From: Eukaryota sp. TZLM1-RC | Taxonomy: Eukaryota; Metamonada: BaSk clade | DNA length: 64,000 bases | Direction: 5' to 3' | NCBI GenBank assembly: GCA_040285825.1 | Contig: JAUPSS010000004.1 | Coordinates: 2,088,550-2,152,549, forward strand | Shown: positions 1 to 11,400 of the stretch, one piece after another | Position numbering within the stretch: the stretch's first letter is position 1 | How the letters are laid out: each line of letters begins with the position of its first letter | The notes under the pieces: model-generated | Database searches by the model: none | The model's input: the letters and a program-made list of their open reading frames with translations, nothing else | What the model was told of the DNA's origin: nothing | Translations under genes and position numbers: made by a program

Positions 1-59
1 AAAACAATGGTAAACCTATTGATGATCAAAATAGTTATGAAAAAATATCACATTCCTTC

Positions 60-640
60 ACCACTTGTTCATGGACCGTTGTTTAGGAAATCATTTAAAC
101 AAATTCGTGCTCTCACTCATAGTTTTCCGTTTTATAGAATTGGATAGTAGTAAAGGCAAGTTTTATATTTCTATCACCATTATCTATTCAAGTTTCGTTT
201 TTTTATTTTTTACTTTTTACTTTTGCTTTGAATTCAATTACATCTGCAGGATTTAATTTCCTTCTTTGAACCAAATTGTCATTTGCAACATCAGATGGTA
301 GGTACAAAGGCAACAGTAACTTGAGAGAGATCAATTCAATCGCAGTATATATCATCTCCGACATCAGAACCAAGTATCTTTGACATACATAATTCTTGCT
401 ATCATTGCCTTAGTGAAATTTTGTCACTAACGACATCATGTAAGTAAGAACTATAGATTGTGATTTAAAACTATTGAAATTATAATGTATGGTGGGTTGT
501 CATGAATTCGAATAAATACAGTTTTCCTTTGATAGAAAGTGCTCAATTGAAATACTTGAATATAATCTGATTTCTTTCACAAAAGTTTCATTTTTTCCAC
601 ATAAAAAACATTCCTCAATTAATAATTCTTCACTTGTCAG
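60..640 (-). mobile_element. Decayed non-LTR retroelement 3' region (relic)
   Basis: No open frame of useful length. On the minus strand the DNA follows the C-terminal part of the retroelement copies at 12.0, 29.6 and 35.0 kb: around 240-330 a stretch matching their lysine/arginine-rich segment (ending near the CTGCAGGATTTAATTTCC block), then the counterpart of the acidic endonuclease region near 340-370 and of the C-x-C zinc-finger region near 500-570. Divergence is much greater than among the other copies and frameshifts abound, so this is an old dead copy. The exact ends are uncertain; the left end may lie outside the window. Confidence 0.55.
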
Positions 641-927
641 TTGAAAAAAGAGTTTTAAACTTAAAACTGTCCGTAAAACTTTGCATAACAGCTAAAGCAG
701 ATTTATAAATATGTGAAATGGCCCTTTGAAATTTGATTTTGATAACCAACTTGTTTGAAAGCAGTGGCGCAGAAATTGAAATTGTTTCAATTACTGTTTC
801 TTCTTGTATCATTTTGCATTGGTATTTTTGTAAGTACTTGAAATTCGTTAGTTTAATCTAAAAAAACAACAAGAAGTGACTGGAATTGTCAAATCTACAG
901 AAAAAAACTCACGACTCTCTAAAGTCA

Positions 928-2778
928 ATGAATTCCAAACTTCTAGTTCTGATAGCAGCAGAGTGTGCACTGCTGTCTTGCCTAGCACCATTCAGTGGCC
1001 TTTCGTCTACTTCCATCTCAACAGTACTCTTTTTCTTCGGTTTCCTTGTTACACTCCTACTCCTCACTACTCCCGTGTCCCAAACCCTAGGAGTCATTAA
1101 TTCATTCTTATCAACAGTTCGTGAAAATAAGTTTTCCCTCTATCTTCTCATAAAACCCCATCTCCTCAATTCAACCCTGCTACTTTCCTCTGTTTTCCTC
1201 TTTATTTATGCCTCCTCTCTGATCTTCACCACTTCTTTACCCTCTCTCCTTGTTCCCACCATCTGTCTTCTTCTCAAGTCTATCTCTTACTCCATCTCGG
1301 GACGCTCTCTTGGGTGGACTGGATCTATTTTCAGCAGGAGGAGGGCACTGAGTATAACATTGGTGTCTTTAATGGTTTTGCCTCTTTTGTTTAATACTCA
1401 TTTCTTTAAATCTGTTTTTGGTTTTATTATTTTGGGAGTCTCAATGTTTTTCTTTTCATTTATTCAATCAAAATCAACTAAAAAGTCAACCAAAGTCAAC
1501 ATTTTGACCTTTTCATTCATTTCTTTCTGTTTTTCAATTGTTTTAACTCTTCTACAAACTGTCTTTTCATTTGTTTTTTTCATTAATTCTGTTTCGTTGC
1601 CATCTTTACCTGAAATTGTTGTTTTATTGGCTTTGGGTTCAATATTTTCTGTGACGTTTTGGTACATTTCCAAGAATTCAAGTAATATTATCGAAGAATT
1701 AAGATTTATTTTCATTCTACTGGTTCTTATTTTTTCTTTTTTTACTTTATTTCAGATTATTTTGACTACTGATCTGCTCATTGTCCAAATTTTGAGACTT
1801 ATCTCTACAGTGATCTTTTCTCTAGTATTTGTGTTTATTGTTCACACTTCACTAGTGAATGCTGATTCAAATTTAGATTTTGATTTGAGGTCTACTTTAG
1901 GGTTCAATTTACATGTAGCTTTTTCCAAGACACCAAAACCAATTATTTTGTGCTTTTTGATGAATCTGTTTGCTATTTTTGCAGAAGTTATTAGTTATTC
2001 TTTAACCCAGTACTCTTTTTCATTATTATCTTTAGTTATAAAATTGGGCTATTTAATTGAATTTCCAATTATTTCTTTCGTTTCAGTCTTTTTTGGTCAA
2101 TCCGATAAGTTCAAAAATACACTGATTTTTGGTCCTTCACGAATTCCTACTATCATCACTACAGGCTCCTGCGTAATTCTTGCATGTGGGGGGTTCTTTG
2201 GTCTGGGCAAGGCTGTTGAAACTCTTTTGCTAGGGTCTGAAGAGTTTTCTCCATTGTTTATTTTATTTTCACTATTAAGTTTTGTTTTTTCTTTTGGTAG
2301 TCCCATTATCAAATCTGTTTCAACAATTACTCCTACGTTTAAATCTGCTAAAATTAACTATTTGCTTTGTTCAATTCTGCCAATGTTGTGTAGTTTATTT
2401 TTCATTATCCTTTCTTTGTTTTTCAATTACCTTCATGTTTTGAATTTTATTTTCAGCGTTACGTTGTTTCTTTTTCTTCTCTACACCATTGTTATCAAAG
2501 CTAAATGGTCTTCAAAAATACTTTTGTTAGGGGTAGATGAAACTGTTTGTCTCTCGGTTGTGCGTCAATTGGAGGGCTATGGCGAGGTGATGGAGTTCAA
2601 CATGTTTAATTACTCATCTTTTGAGTATGTGTTAGCTGTCAAAATTAGACCAAATGCCAGCTACTCCGTCCAAAATAATGATCTTAATTACCGAACTCAT
2701 TTGTGTAAATTAATGCAAAGCTCTGTTTATCAAGTGGAAGAAAGTATAGTTGATATGGTTATTGAAATTGTAAAGTAA
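928..2778 (+). CDS. Polytopic membrane protein, function unknown
   Basis: 616 codons counted from the first in-frame ATG at 928; the frame is open further upstream but has no ATG there. The protein is almost entirely hydrophobic with roughly 12-14 predicted membrane spans, no cleavable signal beyond the first span, and short basic loops such as SIFSRRRAL and SKSTKKSTK. Only the last ~90 residues look soluble, starting about KILLLGVDETVCLSVVRQLEG. That tail has the alternating pattern of the C-terminal cytoplasmic domain of cation diffusion facilitators (LxGYGEVxEF then ending QVEES), and proteins of the ZnT5/Msc2 type carry many extra N-terminal spans. The metal-binding HxxxD pairs of that family are not obvious, so this is only a hint. 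Codon usage shifts from C-rich in the first 150 codons to T-rich afterwards. An alternative is any other lipid or metabolite transporter. Confidence 0.8.
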   Translation: MNSKLLVLIAAECALLSCLAPFSGLSSTSISTVLFFFGFLVTLLLLTTPVSQTLGVINSFLSTVRENKFSLYLLIKPHLLNSTLLLSSVFLFIYASSLIFTTSLPSLLVPTICLLLKSISYSISGRSLGWTGSIFSRRRALSITLVSLMVLPLLFNTHFFKSVFGFIILGVSMFFFSFIQSKSTKKSTKVNILTFSFISFCFSIVLTLLQTVFSFVFFINSVSLPSLPEIVVLLALGSIFSVTFWYISKNSSNIIEELRFIFILLVLIFSFFTLFQIILTTDLLIVQILRLISTVIFSLVFVFIVHTSLVNADSNLDFDLRSTLGFNLHVAFSKTPKPIILCFLMNLFAIFAEVISYSLTQYSFSLLSLVIKLGYLIEFPIISFVSVFFGQSDKFKNTLIFGPSRIPTIITTGSCVILACGGFFGLGKAVETLLLGSEEFSPLFILFSLLSFVFSFGSPIIKSVSTITPTFKSAKINYLLCSILPMLCSLFFIILSLFFNYLHVLNFIFSVTLFLFLLYTIVIKAKWSSKILLLGVDETVCLSVVRQLEGYGEVMEFNMFNYSSFEYVLAVKIRPNASYSVQNNDLNYRTHLCKLMQSSVYQVEESIVDMVIEIVK

Positions 2779-3562
2779 GTTTTGCTATTAATTAATATTA
2801 ATAAGTTTTTCTATCTTATTTTACTTCAAAAACTTTTGATTATTTCACACATTAATATTCTATATTAATATTAATATTAATATTAATAATATTAATATAT
2901 TAATATTTTAGGTATCAATTTTCTGAATAAATAGCTTAGTGAAGGTATCTGATTTGCGCTACACATATCTGCTTAAAAATTAATATGATAAACCAATAAC
3001 AACACAAATAAACGGAGAAATTATGATGATTCCTTTGTAACCTAGAAAATGCAGCGAATAATCATTGAAATAAACATTGAAATAAACATTGGAAACATGA
3101 AAATAGTCTGTAATCCACATTGATGTCCGGAAATGAGATGTCTAGCACAACTAGAACTGACGAAATAGGTTATGAATATGTTTGATGTGAATGTCATTTA
3201 AGATCATGGGCACGGCTCGAGATTCTAGAATTTAGAATTTCATTCAAAGATATTCATAGAAATTTCTTGGCTGATCTTGGGGAAAATTCAAGTGTTGTTA
3301 ATTGTTTCAAATCACAGATACAGATGAAGACAGTCATTATAAATCTGATGTGAGGTTGAAGGTGACAAGGGAATGCAAATTACTGGGTAAGTGTGGTAAG
3401 TGTTCGTTTTGTTTATAATTGAGAGAAGTTATTGCGAGAAACGTCAATTCAACAATTTTACTGATCACAATATATATAATATATACCAAAATATATACCA
3501 AACCCTTTGAAAAAATACCATATTGTTGAAATGGGAACAACAGTTACCTAAAATAATCAACA
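2779..3562. other. Intergenic, no gene seen
   Basis: AT-rich sequence with stops in all frames. It contains a TATTAA-type simple repeat at 2851-2909 and the short duplicated phrase GAAATAAACATTG near 3068-3090. Nothing with coding character was found. Confidence 0.5.
2851..2909. repeat. (ATTAAT)n-like simple repeat
   Basis: About 60 bp made almost only of ATTAAT/ATATTA units, 75 bp after the stop codon of the membrane protein. It may overlap the 3' flank or poly(A) region of that gene. Confidence 0.8.
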
Positions 3563-3670
3563 ATGGCACATGTCGAGCCTGTTACATCACGACCGCTGCA
3601 TAGAAGAAACGTCACGGAGGTTGTCTGGAGAGGTGATGTTATCAGTTTCATTGTTGAAATTTTTGTTTAG
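3563..3670 (+). CDS. Possible small ORF (35 aa) or isolated exon
   Basis: An ATG at 3563 opens 35 codons ending TAG at 3668. The peptide begins MAHVEPVTSRPLHRRN and ends with a short hydrophobic stretch (ISFIVEIFV). Base composition is clearly less AT-rich than the flanks over the first 25 codons, which is the only reason to list it. An AATAAA-like block follows at about 3685. I recognise no family; it could be a small membrane protein, one exon of a split gene, or chance. Confidence 0.2.
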   Translation: MAHVEPVTSRPLHRRNVTEVVWRGDVISFIVEIFV

Positions 3671-3780
3671 TTTTGGTCAATTGAATAAACAGTTTTATTG
3701 CAAGGTTCGGAATCGTCAATGAATGACACATGCCAACTGTGACTAGATTTTACTAGTCAGTAAAAATATACTAAGTTCTA

Positions 3781-5702
3781 AGATAAACAGGCCTACCTTC
3801 TTCACCGGATAACCAGTAATCAAATACATTCAACATATTCAAACAAGCCATCTTGTTCCTATTCCAATACTTTGCCTTGACTGCTCCGCTACTTTCTGAC
3901 TTTTTACATCATGCTTTTGCATCATTATTACACTGAGAATTTCTACATTCCAAATGCACATGAGGAGATTTGAACGGTGTTTTTTCAGCACTTTTAGGAA
4001 TTGGATTCCTTGTTTTGATAATTGTTTTAAACACTTTTTCAAAGCAAGAAGGCCACTTTGAAGAAGTATCGCTTTCATCAATTAGAACAGTTTCAAAACC
4101 TCGTCTAATAAAACAACTTATCCATCTATTGGAAGGAGTTGGGGGACTATGTCTGAGATGACTGATTGGGTTACGATCCAAGTCCCCAATACACAATACT
4201 ATTTTGTCTTTACCACCGAATGTTGTCAATAACTTGTTCACAATTCTACAGTTTTTTGCCTATTGATACAACTTTGGAAATTATGTATCCTCCATAAGTG
4301 TAAACTAAGGGTAAACTATGGAATTGTTTCACTGCATTGTAGTGTTTACACTTGGCCAACAAAAACTCTTTGACCACGAATTCCATTCCTCAATGGTCAT
4401 TGTCCTGTCTTCACTATTACCATTATTTTGTCTAACCCAAAATTGTAACACTTGTTTGTGTTTTCTATTGAGACGTGACCATTCACCATATTTTGGCCTC
4501 ATCCATTTATATTTTTTCAGTGGATTTGAATTGGATTCTTTTGACTGTGCTTCAAATTGAATTAAATCTCTCTTTCCAAGATCACCAAAAACCACATATT
4601 TATCACTATAATCTTCAGGATCAAGGTGAAAAAATAAGAGACTGATACCTTGGCAATATCTGAATCAGGTTTAAAGGTTAATCCTGCGAGATCTTCTTTC
4701 ACAATGATACCATTGGTTACTGCGTAATTATTGAATTTGAAACCATTTTTTTGAAAGATTTGTTATTAGTGTTGAACCATCTGTTCCAATAAGAATTTTG
4801 TTGATTGTGAGTTAGACTATTAATATCAGCCATACACATATAATTTTGGACTTGCTTAAATCGAGGTTTACCATCTAAATTACCCATAGCGTTTTTACCA
4901 ATACCAAACATTGTTCGCGTGTCTATTGGAAAGTATCGAGGTTTACTACCCAAACTAAGTCGAATGACATTAAACAATTTTGCTTCAATTCCTTCTAAAT
5001 ATTGAATTATTTGAAATGATGGTTTCAGAAAATGTATAAAAGATACTATATATATATAAAAGGATACTTTTCAAGGGTGTATTGCAGTATTTTAACTTGC
5101 ACGTTTTCTGTTCCATTGCCATTATTAATTTGGATAATAGTTGGGAAAATTTTAGACAACCAGTGCTCCGATATTAAGGTAACACCTTCTTCAATCAAAT
5201 AATTTGTGGTTTCACACACAACATTGGTTGAAGAATCATCATAATATTTCATAAATTCTTGTAAAAAGTATACATTAGATGGGTGATCAGAATTTCCAAA
5301 ATGTTGCAAGTAATAAATTTATTCATTTCGCTCCCCACCAGTCATAAAATCCTTCACAATTTTCAAATGAAATCTGAAATATCTGAGAAATTTTTGGCGT
5401 TGCATTTAATTCCAATGTTGCAAACTATCTGGAAGAACTTCTGCCCAATCTTCCTTCATTTGATCTTCCAAATCTTTTTTTTTCATGATATGATTAATGA
5501 ACCTTTTCATATATAAATGATAATTTATTTTGATATTGAGTTCAAAAGCAGGCCACATTTCATATTGACTCATGTATTCAAATAATAATTTTACTTGGTC
5601 ATAATCTAGTCTAGGCATATGGCAAATTGATGAAGTGTCGACATTAGTAGGTGTATTCAGTAACACAATGGCGATAGCCAGGGAATTCAGAGTTGTTATC
5701 AT
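3781..5702 (-). pseudogene. Fanzor/TnpB-like RNA-guided nuclease, decayed (relic 1)
   Basis: Broken minus-strand gene read in several frames. Near 4595 the segment FGDLGKRDLIQFEAQ corresponds to the first RuvC motif (D-P-G in most members). Then comes a helical stretch with RLNRKHKQ and IEEWNSWSKSF, as in Fanzor proteins. From 4241 follow CIGDLDRNPISHLRHSPPTP, then the second RuvC motif VLIDESDTSSKWPSC (Glu at about 4076) and its zinc-finger cysteines. After an in-frame TGA near 3901 comes YWNRNKMACLNMLNVF, the third RuvC motif, where the expected aspartate of N-R-D is Asn, and a C-terminal GEEGRPVYL tail. The upstream part, 4717-5702, has the Trp/Tyr-rich helical character of the family's N-terminal region. 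At least four frame changes or stops make it inactive. In intact relatives the protein is a guide-RNA-directed DNA nuclease carried on transposons. Identification is by motif order only. Confidence 0.7.
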
Positions 5703-6541
5703 AAGTTCCTAACCCAAAAATACAGATGTTCAAATCATCACTTAACGTTCGTATTGGTTTATCGAATGCTGATTTAAACCGATGCACCTTTGAAGATAAT
5801 TTTTTCCAAAATAGTTTGTAGTCAAAATTTGTCGTCCTTCATGAATTTGACTAAATTTGTATCAATTACAAAAGCATTTCAGTTAGGACTGTCCAGGTTC
5901 AGCTCGGAACTGAACTTGGACAGTCATAATTTCAATGTATAACTTCTTCAATTAATGGTAATGGAGCAGTTTCAAGAATGGATTAAGTATTGGCCATTGT
6001 TGTGACTCTTTTGGGGTCTTTTAGTAGTTCCATCATCTGGTACTGAAGTAGGATTGGTGCTGACAAACAAATGATGCTCATTTAGAAATGCAACCTGGCA
6101 GGCCAAGTCAACGCTAGGTATCTCATTTATAGAACGTTTAATCAGAATTTTTGCAGCTTTATGACATTATATACTACAAGCACTTATAAATGTATACATG
6201 CGGTGGTTTTCATTGTTATTGGAAAAAGGGATATAGGAGATTAATTCATCTGATTTGACAAGAATGAGAGCATAACTGAATATTCCAATTGTTTGACTAT
6301 CCTAAAAGGAACCCTGTATTTCTTCTTACCTTACGCCATCTGCTTACTTGTTTTAAATTGATAGTTTCTAAATTGATTGTTCTAAATTGATAACATGTCA
6401 TTGTTCAAATGTTGTGTTCATCTCATATTAAGTTGCACTTTCTAAATAGTAATTGATAAAATCAGGAATTTTATCAGTATGGTATGGTATTTTCGCAATA
6501 GACCCTTAATTTGTCGATTTCCTATTGTTCATCTTCACTGA
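5703..6541. other. Intergenic, contains one strong hairpin
   Basis: No coding character. It lies between the 5' end of Fanzor relic 1 and the LCAT-like gene and must hold the promoter of the latter. The only structured element is the inverted repeat at 5887-5925. Confidence 0.5.
5887..5925. repeat. Perfectly positioned 16-bp inverted repeat (hairpin)
   Basis: Arms GACTGTCCAGGTTCAG (5887-5902) and CTGAACTTGGACAGTC (5910-5925) pair over 16 positions, with a single G-T type mismatch, around the 7-nt loop CTCGGAA. It is much richer in GC than its surroundings. It could be a fold-back end of a small transposon, an RNA hairpin, or a terminus related to the neighbouring Fanzor relic. Confidence 0.75.
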
Positions 6542-8170
6542 ATGGATACGTATCCTGTCAATGCTGCCCACAATCCCCTTCTTGTTGTGCCTGGAGCAGC
6601 GGGTTCTATCTTGAAGGCCCGAAGTAAAGCAATGCCTTCAAATGAGTTCGTGGTTTGGCCGAGACTCTCTGCTTCGAACTTTCTTGAGAAGTTTTTATGG
6701 GTTCTTCCTGAAAACCCTGATTCAACCGAAATCAACGATATAAATCAAGACTACGAAATCTTTGTCCCCATGGATGATCATGGGCTCTTTGCTTGCTCAG
6801 ATTTAGCCAAAGGAGTCTACTCTGGTGCTCTACCAAAGTTTATTCAAAAATTCACTGGTTACTTCTGTTCAATAGTTGAGTTCTTCGAATCCAAAGGTTA
6901 TGTCAAGGGTGTAAATCTCTTTGGATGTCCATTTGATTGGCGAAAATCTCTTCTCAATAAAGAGACACATTCGATGCTCAAAGATCGTGTTGAATTCGCT
7001 TACTTCTCCTCGGGCAACCTTCCTGTTGATGTTGTCTGCCACTCTATGGGAGGTCTGTTGTTCAAAGTATTCCTGGCCAAGCAGCCCGCTGAATGGGTTG
7101 CTAAATACGTTAGAAACTTCATTACTCTTGCTACACCATGGCGAGGTGGCAGTGGTGGCGTTCTCAACTCATTGATTCTAGGATATAACGGGTTTCTTCC
7201 CTCAACAATCTTTCCCAACAAAAGCTTTAGGGGAATTCAAATCAATTCACCATCAGCTTACTCATGTCTGCCGATAGATCTCTATGATCCTCCACGTATT
7301 TTTGTCAACAGTGAGAAAGATGGCTGGTTATGTTTCACTCCCCTCTCTTCCTCTCAAACGCCACCCTCCAATACCGAACAAATAGGAGACGTTTCTGATG
7401 TTTCTTCCGTAGATGATGAGTTTGATCACGTCATTTACAAATGTGAGGAATGTTGTGAAGTTTATGCCGTTCTTAAATGCATCAATTGTGAAGGTTTTCT
7501 TTGTCAGCGCTGCTTTGATACCACCCATGTTTCCAAACTGTTAAAAAGACACAAAACTGTCAAGTTGGCAGCTACCAAGGCCGAAAGAGAAGAAGAACTT
7601 GCAAAGTCTGGTTGGGGCGAGATTAGAAGAACCCTGGATTCACTCTTTGTAAGTCCCAGCAGCTTAGCGACTGAGGTTTACCAAGAAACGGAGTCGAGTT
7701 CTTCATTATCAAAGCTTTTACGTAAGTTGGAACTTCCCTTTTCTCCTGACAGTTCCTCGTGGAAGCTCCACACTAAGGATATCTCTGAACTTTGGTCCAA
7801 ACTCACTGATGAAGGTACCATGGGTGATTTACTGTTCAAGGTGCGAACCCAGCATTTAAAAGAGGCTGTTATGGTCAAGACTCTGACACCTTCTTTCACT
7901 TCAACCAAGTATTTCAACATTTACGGAGCAGAAGTTCCTACACCTTACCACTCTGTCTTTTCCAAACCAATCAAGAAGTTTTCTGAGCTTTCAGACCTGA
8001 CTCCCACTTATCTTACTTATAGGTCTGGTGACGGTACCGTTCCCATCTCCTCTGCTTGCGATACAGGGATGAACCCAACTAGGAACATTCAAATAGATGG
8101 TGTTGGTCATGTTGATATTCTCCATTCTAAGGATGTTATCAACATTATTTATGAAATTTTGAGTAGCTAG
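6542..8170 (+). CDS. LCAT-like acyltransferase/phospholipase with internal B-box zinc finger
   Basis: 542 codons, ATG at 6542. It belongs to the lecithin:cholesterol acyltransferase / lysosomal phospholipase A2 group of alpha/beta hydrolases, which move or release acyl chains of phospholipids. The N-terminus has NPLLVVPGAAGSILKAR, then NLFGCPFDWRKS, the nucleophile elbow VVCHSMGG (Ser168), TLATPWRGGSGG, the acid motif RSGDGTVP (Asp497) and the histidine motif GVGHVDILHS (His523), so the triad is complete. Between Ser and Asp, residues about 298-345 hold a cysteine/histidine cluster (YKCEECCEVYAV, LKCINCEGFLCQRC, FDTTHVSKLLKRH) that reads as a B-box-type zinc finger, followed by a charged helix. 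I know of no LCAT with such an insert. No signal peptide is visible, so a cytosolic enzyme is more likely than a lysosomal or secreted one. Confidence 0.9.
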   Translation: MDTYPVNAAHNPLLVVPGAAGSILKARSKAMPSNEFVVWPRLSASNFLEKFLWVLPENPDSTEINDINQDYEIFVPMDDHGLFACSDLAKGVYSGALPKFIQKFTGYFCSIVEFFESKGYVKGVNLFGCPFDWRKSLLNKETHSMLKDRVEFAYFSSGNLPVDVVCHSMGGLLFKVFLAKQPAEWVAKYVRNFITLATPWRGGSGGVLNSLILGYNGFLPSTIFPNKSFRGIQINSPSAYSCLPIDLYDPPRIFVNSEKDGWLCFTPLSSSQTPPSNTEQIGDVSDVSSVDDEFDHVIYKCEECCEVYAVLKCINCEGFLCQRCFDTTHVSKLLKRHKTVKLAATKAEREEELAKSGWGEIRRTLDSLFVSPSSLATEVYQETESSSSLSKLLRKLELPFSPDSSSWKLHTKDISELWSKLTDEGTMGDLLFKVRTQHLKEAVMVKTLTPSFTSTKYFNIYGAEVPTPYHSVFSKPIKKFSELSDLTPTYLTYRSGDGTVPISSACDTGMNPTRNIQIDGVGHVDILHSKDVINIIYEILSS

Positions 8171-8239
8171 TCGTTCATATTTTTATGTAAATAAATTATG
8201 TTCTAATTCTATTCAATTGAAGATTCCGAAAAAACAATC

Positions 8240-8440
8240 AATGTTTTTTGAAAATAATAAATTAAAGATTTTCAAAAAACAAAAAAAATCAATAAAAGAT
8301 TTTGTTGCTTTAATGGCGCTCTCAAATTCAATTTGCAGTAAACAAAAGACTAACCTCGGTTCTTTCATCGAATTAGCAAAAACAATTGCGAGAAAGCAGG
8401 CAGATCAGGATTTTGTAGAGAAAATCAATAGGATTAAAAA
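8240..8440 (+). mobile_element. Retroelement 3' fragment (relic)
   Basis: The plus strand reads ALSNSICSKQKT, then AKTIARKQADQDFVEKI, matching the C-terminal end of the retroelement protein seen at 35.0, 46.2 and 57.0 kb (REALARQQADQDFVEEI). The DNA from 8313 is close to theirs over the TGGCGTTCTCGAATTCAA phrase. It is very short, diverged, and lies 70 bp beyond the LCAT-like stop codon. A fortuitous 93-codon frame covers it but is not a gene. Confidence 0.6.
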
Positions 8441-11400
8441 ACTGCCAGAAAAGGCAACCAGAAGGCGAGAATGGGCTGACAGGTGCAAATTTCAATAAAT
8501 AAGCACAATATTCCCGCTGCATGTCAGAAACACCCCCTAGACCAAACATGAATTCAGGATTATATCGATTAGCTGCTGAGTCAAACCATGGAAGAGTAAG
8601 CTTCACATGGTGCCCTGAGCCTGCTCATTTCCAGTCCTCTTGAGATTGCATCTTCACAGGTGAGTTCTTGTTTATTCAAAGGTAGCAAGGGTACTTCCTC
8701 TCGTGAAGAACCTTCCTACCATTTGGTCGAAAATGGACCTCTTGGTCAATTTGACTTTTCATCTTGGTTGAGAAGAATCAATTTGTTCAAGTAGTCTATC
8801 ATGAAGTTTTCATAAATAGTTTTTTAATTAATCATTTTTGATTAATAAACATTTTATAAATCGCTCAAGTAAACACAATATATATGAATTTGCTGGTCGT
8901 GATTGAGCACGAACTTGAAAGCTGTACGTGTTTCACACACCAATGTTTCTACCCACAGATATAGAAGGGTGGATCTCATGTGTGTTGATTGTGCTGAAGT
9001 TGATGAAATTTCTGATAAATTATCATATAATTTTTTTGTTCAAAATTGTATAAATTTTACTCCTTCTAATACAAATTTATATTTTTATTATTCAACAACA
9101 TTATCAATCAGTCATGTACTCCACTGTCACATAATAAATACTTGTGTGGCCGGTCGCATCAGCCCTATTATTATTAGGGCATTTGTTCAAAAGGATGTTG
9201 CTCAGAATTGATCAATTGTGGCGTCGAAGAAAACACATTGACTCTTTTACCCTATAATGATGCATTTCATCAATCAAATTTGATTGCATTCTTTGACGAA
9301 CAATTAATTATTGGTCAACATCGGGTCCTTGATGCATTCTGGATCAAATCCAGCACACCAAAAGTTTTACTATTTGATTGTCTTTCATATCAAAGAACAA
9401 CATCAACAATATTTATTCAATAATTTTTAAAGAATCTGAAAACAATATTAGTCAGAATTTATCTGAATTTTGCAATCTAGTTTGTATGATGATGGAATAT
9501 TCACCATATTCTTTGCAAAAAGAATGATCACTTTGTTTTTTTCAAATAAGCTCAATTCAAATGATTCAGCTCAAGTTGAACATTTGGTCAATCAAAACAA
9601 AAGATTTTTATCGTTGTTGAGGATGAACAAAAATCATTTGAGACAAAGAAATTCTTCCCTTCACATAAAACCCACAGAAAAAGGCCACCTGATGTATTGA
9701 GCATACCTTTGAAACATGTAAGAACACTTTTCAAAGAGAATTCGCTGACTCGATACAAATCACCTTTAGCGACACCATCCAACGTCAAACACAAATTGCT
9801 CTAACGATTCATCAATTTGATATTGAAACTTTGGTGTCAGGAGGTTGAAAGAAAAAAAAATATGGAGAACCATTGGCACAATTAGGTAGAGTCGAACAAG
9901 TGAAACATCTGTTTGTGCTGTTTGCAATTTCTCTTTTTGGCAATATTGGACCTTCAAAATTACACTTTTTTGAAAATTTCAAAAAACAATGACTGAATAG
10001 ATCTCGTAAATAGATGATTTCCATTTTCTGGTTAAATAGAACTGTTTTTTGCATTTACAAATCTATTCAAACAATGATTTGTAAACCTCTTGTAGTTGCT
10101 GGTGTAGAATATGAACGAAATGCTGTGAATAGGCTTAATAATAGTGATCCTTGTTTGGAAGATATTGAGTACTAGATAGAATTTTAATTCAATACAAATA
10201 TAGTACATAAAAAAAGTTTTTGTAATCCTGTGGAAAAGTCAACAATAAGAAATGAATATTTTTGTAAAGATGATGGTGATAATATCCTTGTATATCATCA
10301 TTCCTCTGAAAATGAATTAATAAGCTCATTTGAAAAATTACTAGAAACTTACAATTCCCATATAATTTAATGTTTCAATATTGTCAAATTAGACCTGTTA
10401 CATTTTGTGAAACATTTGAAAATAAGGACGTTGAAAGCCATGCTTGTGATTGATTCAATACTATAAATCAACATTAATAGAATGGAATCACAAACATTTA
10501 ATTGCTCGTCGAGTTGTTGTTGATACTTGAAGTATTTACACAAATTATGACGAACCACGCTAATTAAATACAATTTTGACATTTTATTAGTGGAGAGTAA
10601 AATTGACCTTGATTCTCAGTATTTTGCAAAGTATTAGAAGGTTCATGAAGATAATTCCTTCTTAGATTTGCCTTTATCCCAAAGAAGAACTGGAGTTGCA
10701 GTTTATTGTCTAACGGATACAGATTTAACCATGAAATAGTTTAATTTTCTTTAACAATGACCAATTCATAGAAACTGTTAACCATAACCTTATGATGGTT
10801 ATAGTGACAGTCTAAAAAAGTCATCAGAGCTCCACAAATGATTGCCGTTATCGATGAGGAAGCAATGAGCTGTCAGAATGTTTCTACTGTTGGTTGAGAA
10901 TAGAATTGTGGGTATTTTTAGCACCTTTGTAACTTACACCCTAATGATATTTTACCAAAAATTGAAACGCAATTATTTCGTGACGTTTTTTGTTGTGATG
11001 ACATCTCAAAGTGAGGAAAAACGCTCGTTTGCGTCAAGTACAAAAAAACTTTTTACAAAATCTTCGTTGTGTGCCACTGATGGTACTCTATCACCAAAAT
11101 TTTCAAGACACACTTGTTCCAAAAAATGTAAGAACAGAAAGGGAATAAGTAATAATTAGTATTACACAATTGAGAAACTGATTGTGAATTTCAAACATAA
11201 CATCCAAGAGCATTACTTTGAATACTGGGATGATTTTTGTTGATGTTTTTTATAATGTTGAGAGAAACAATAACGTCCTGATAGAGCAAGATAAAAACAT
11301 CTTTCCATCATTTATTACTAAAGTCAAATCTGCCATTACAAAAGGATGTATGAATATTTGTGGTGAAACAACCACAGTGAGAGAAAAATGTCATCAACTA

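Noticed and set aside
8217-8498. 93-codon plus-strand frame as a gene
   Set aside because: Its middle is the C-terminal end of the retroelement protein out of context; low-complexity lysine-rich start.
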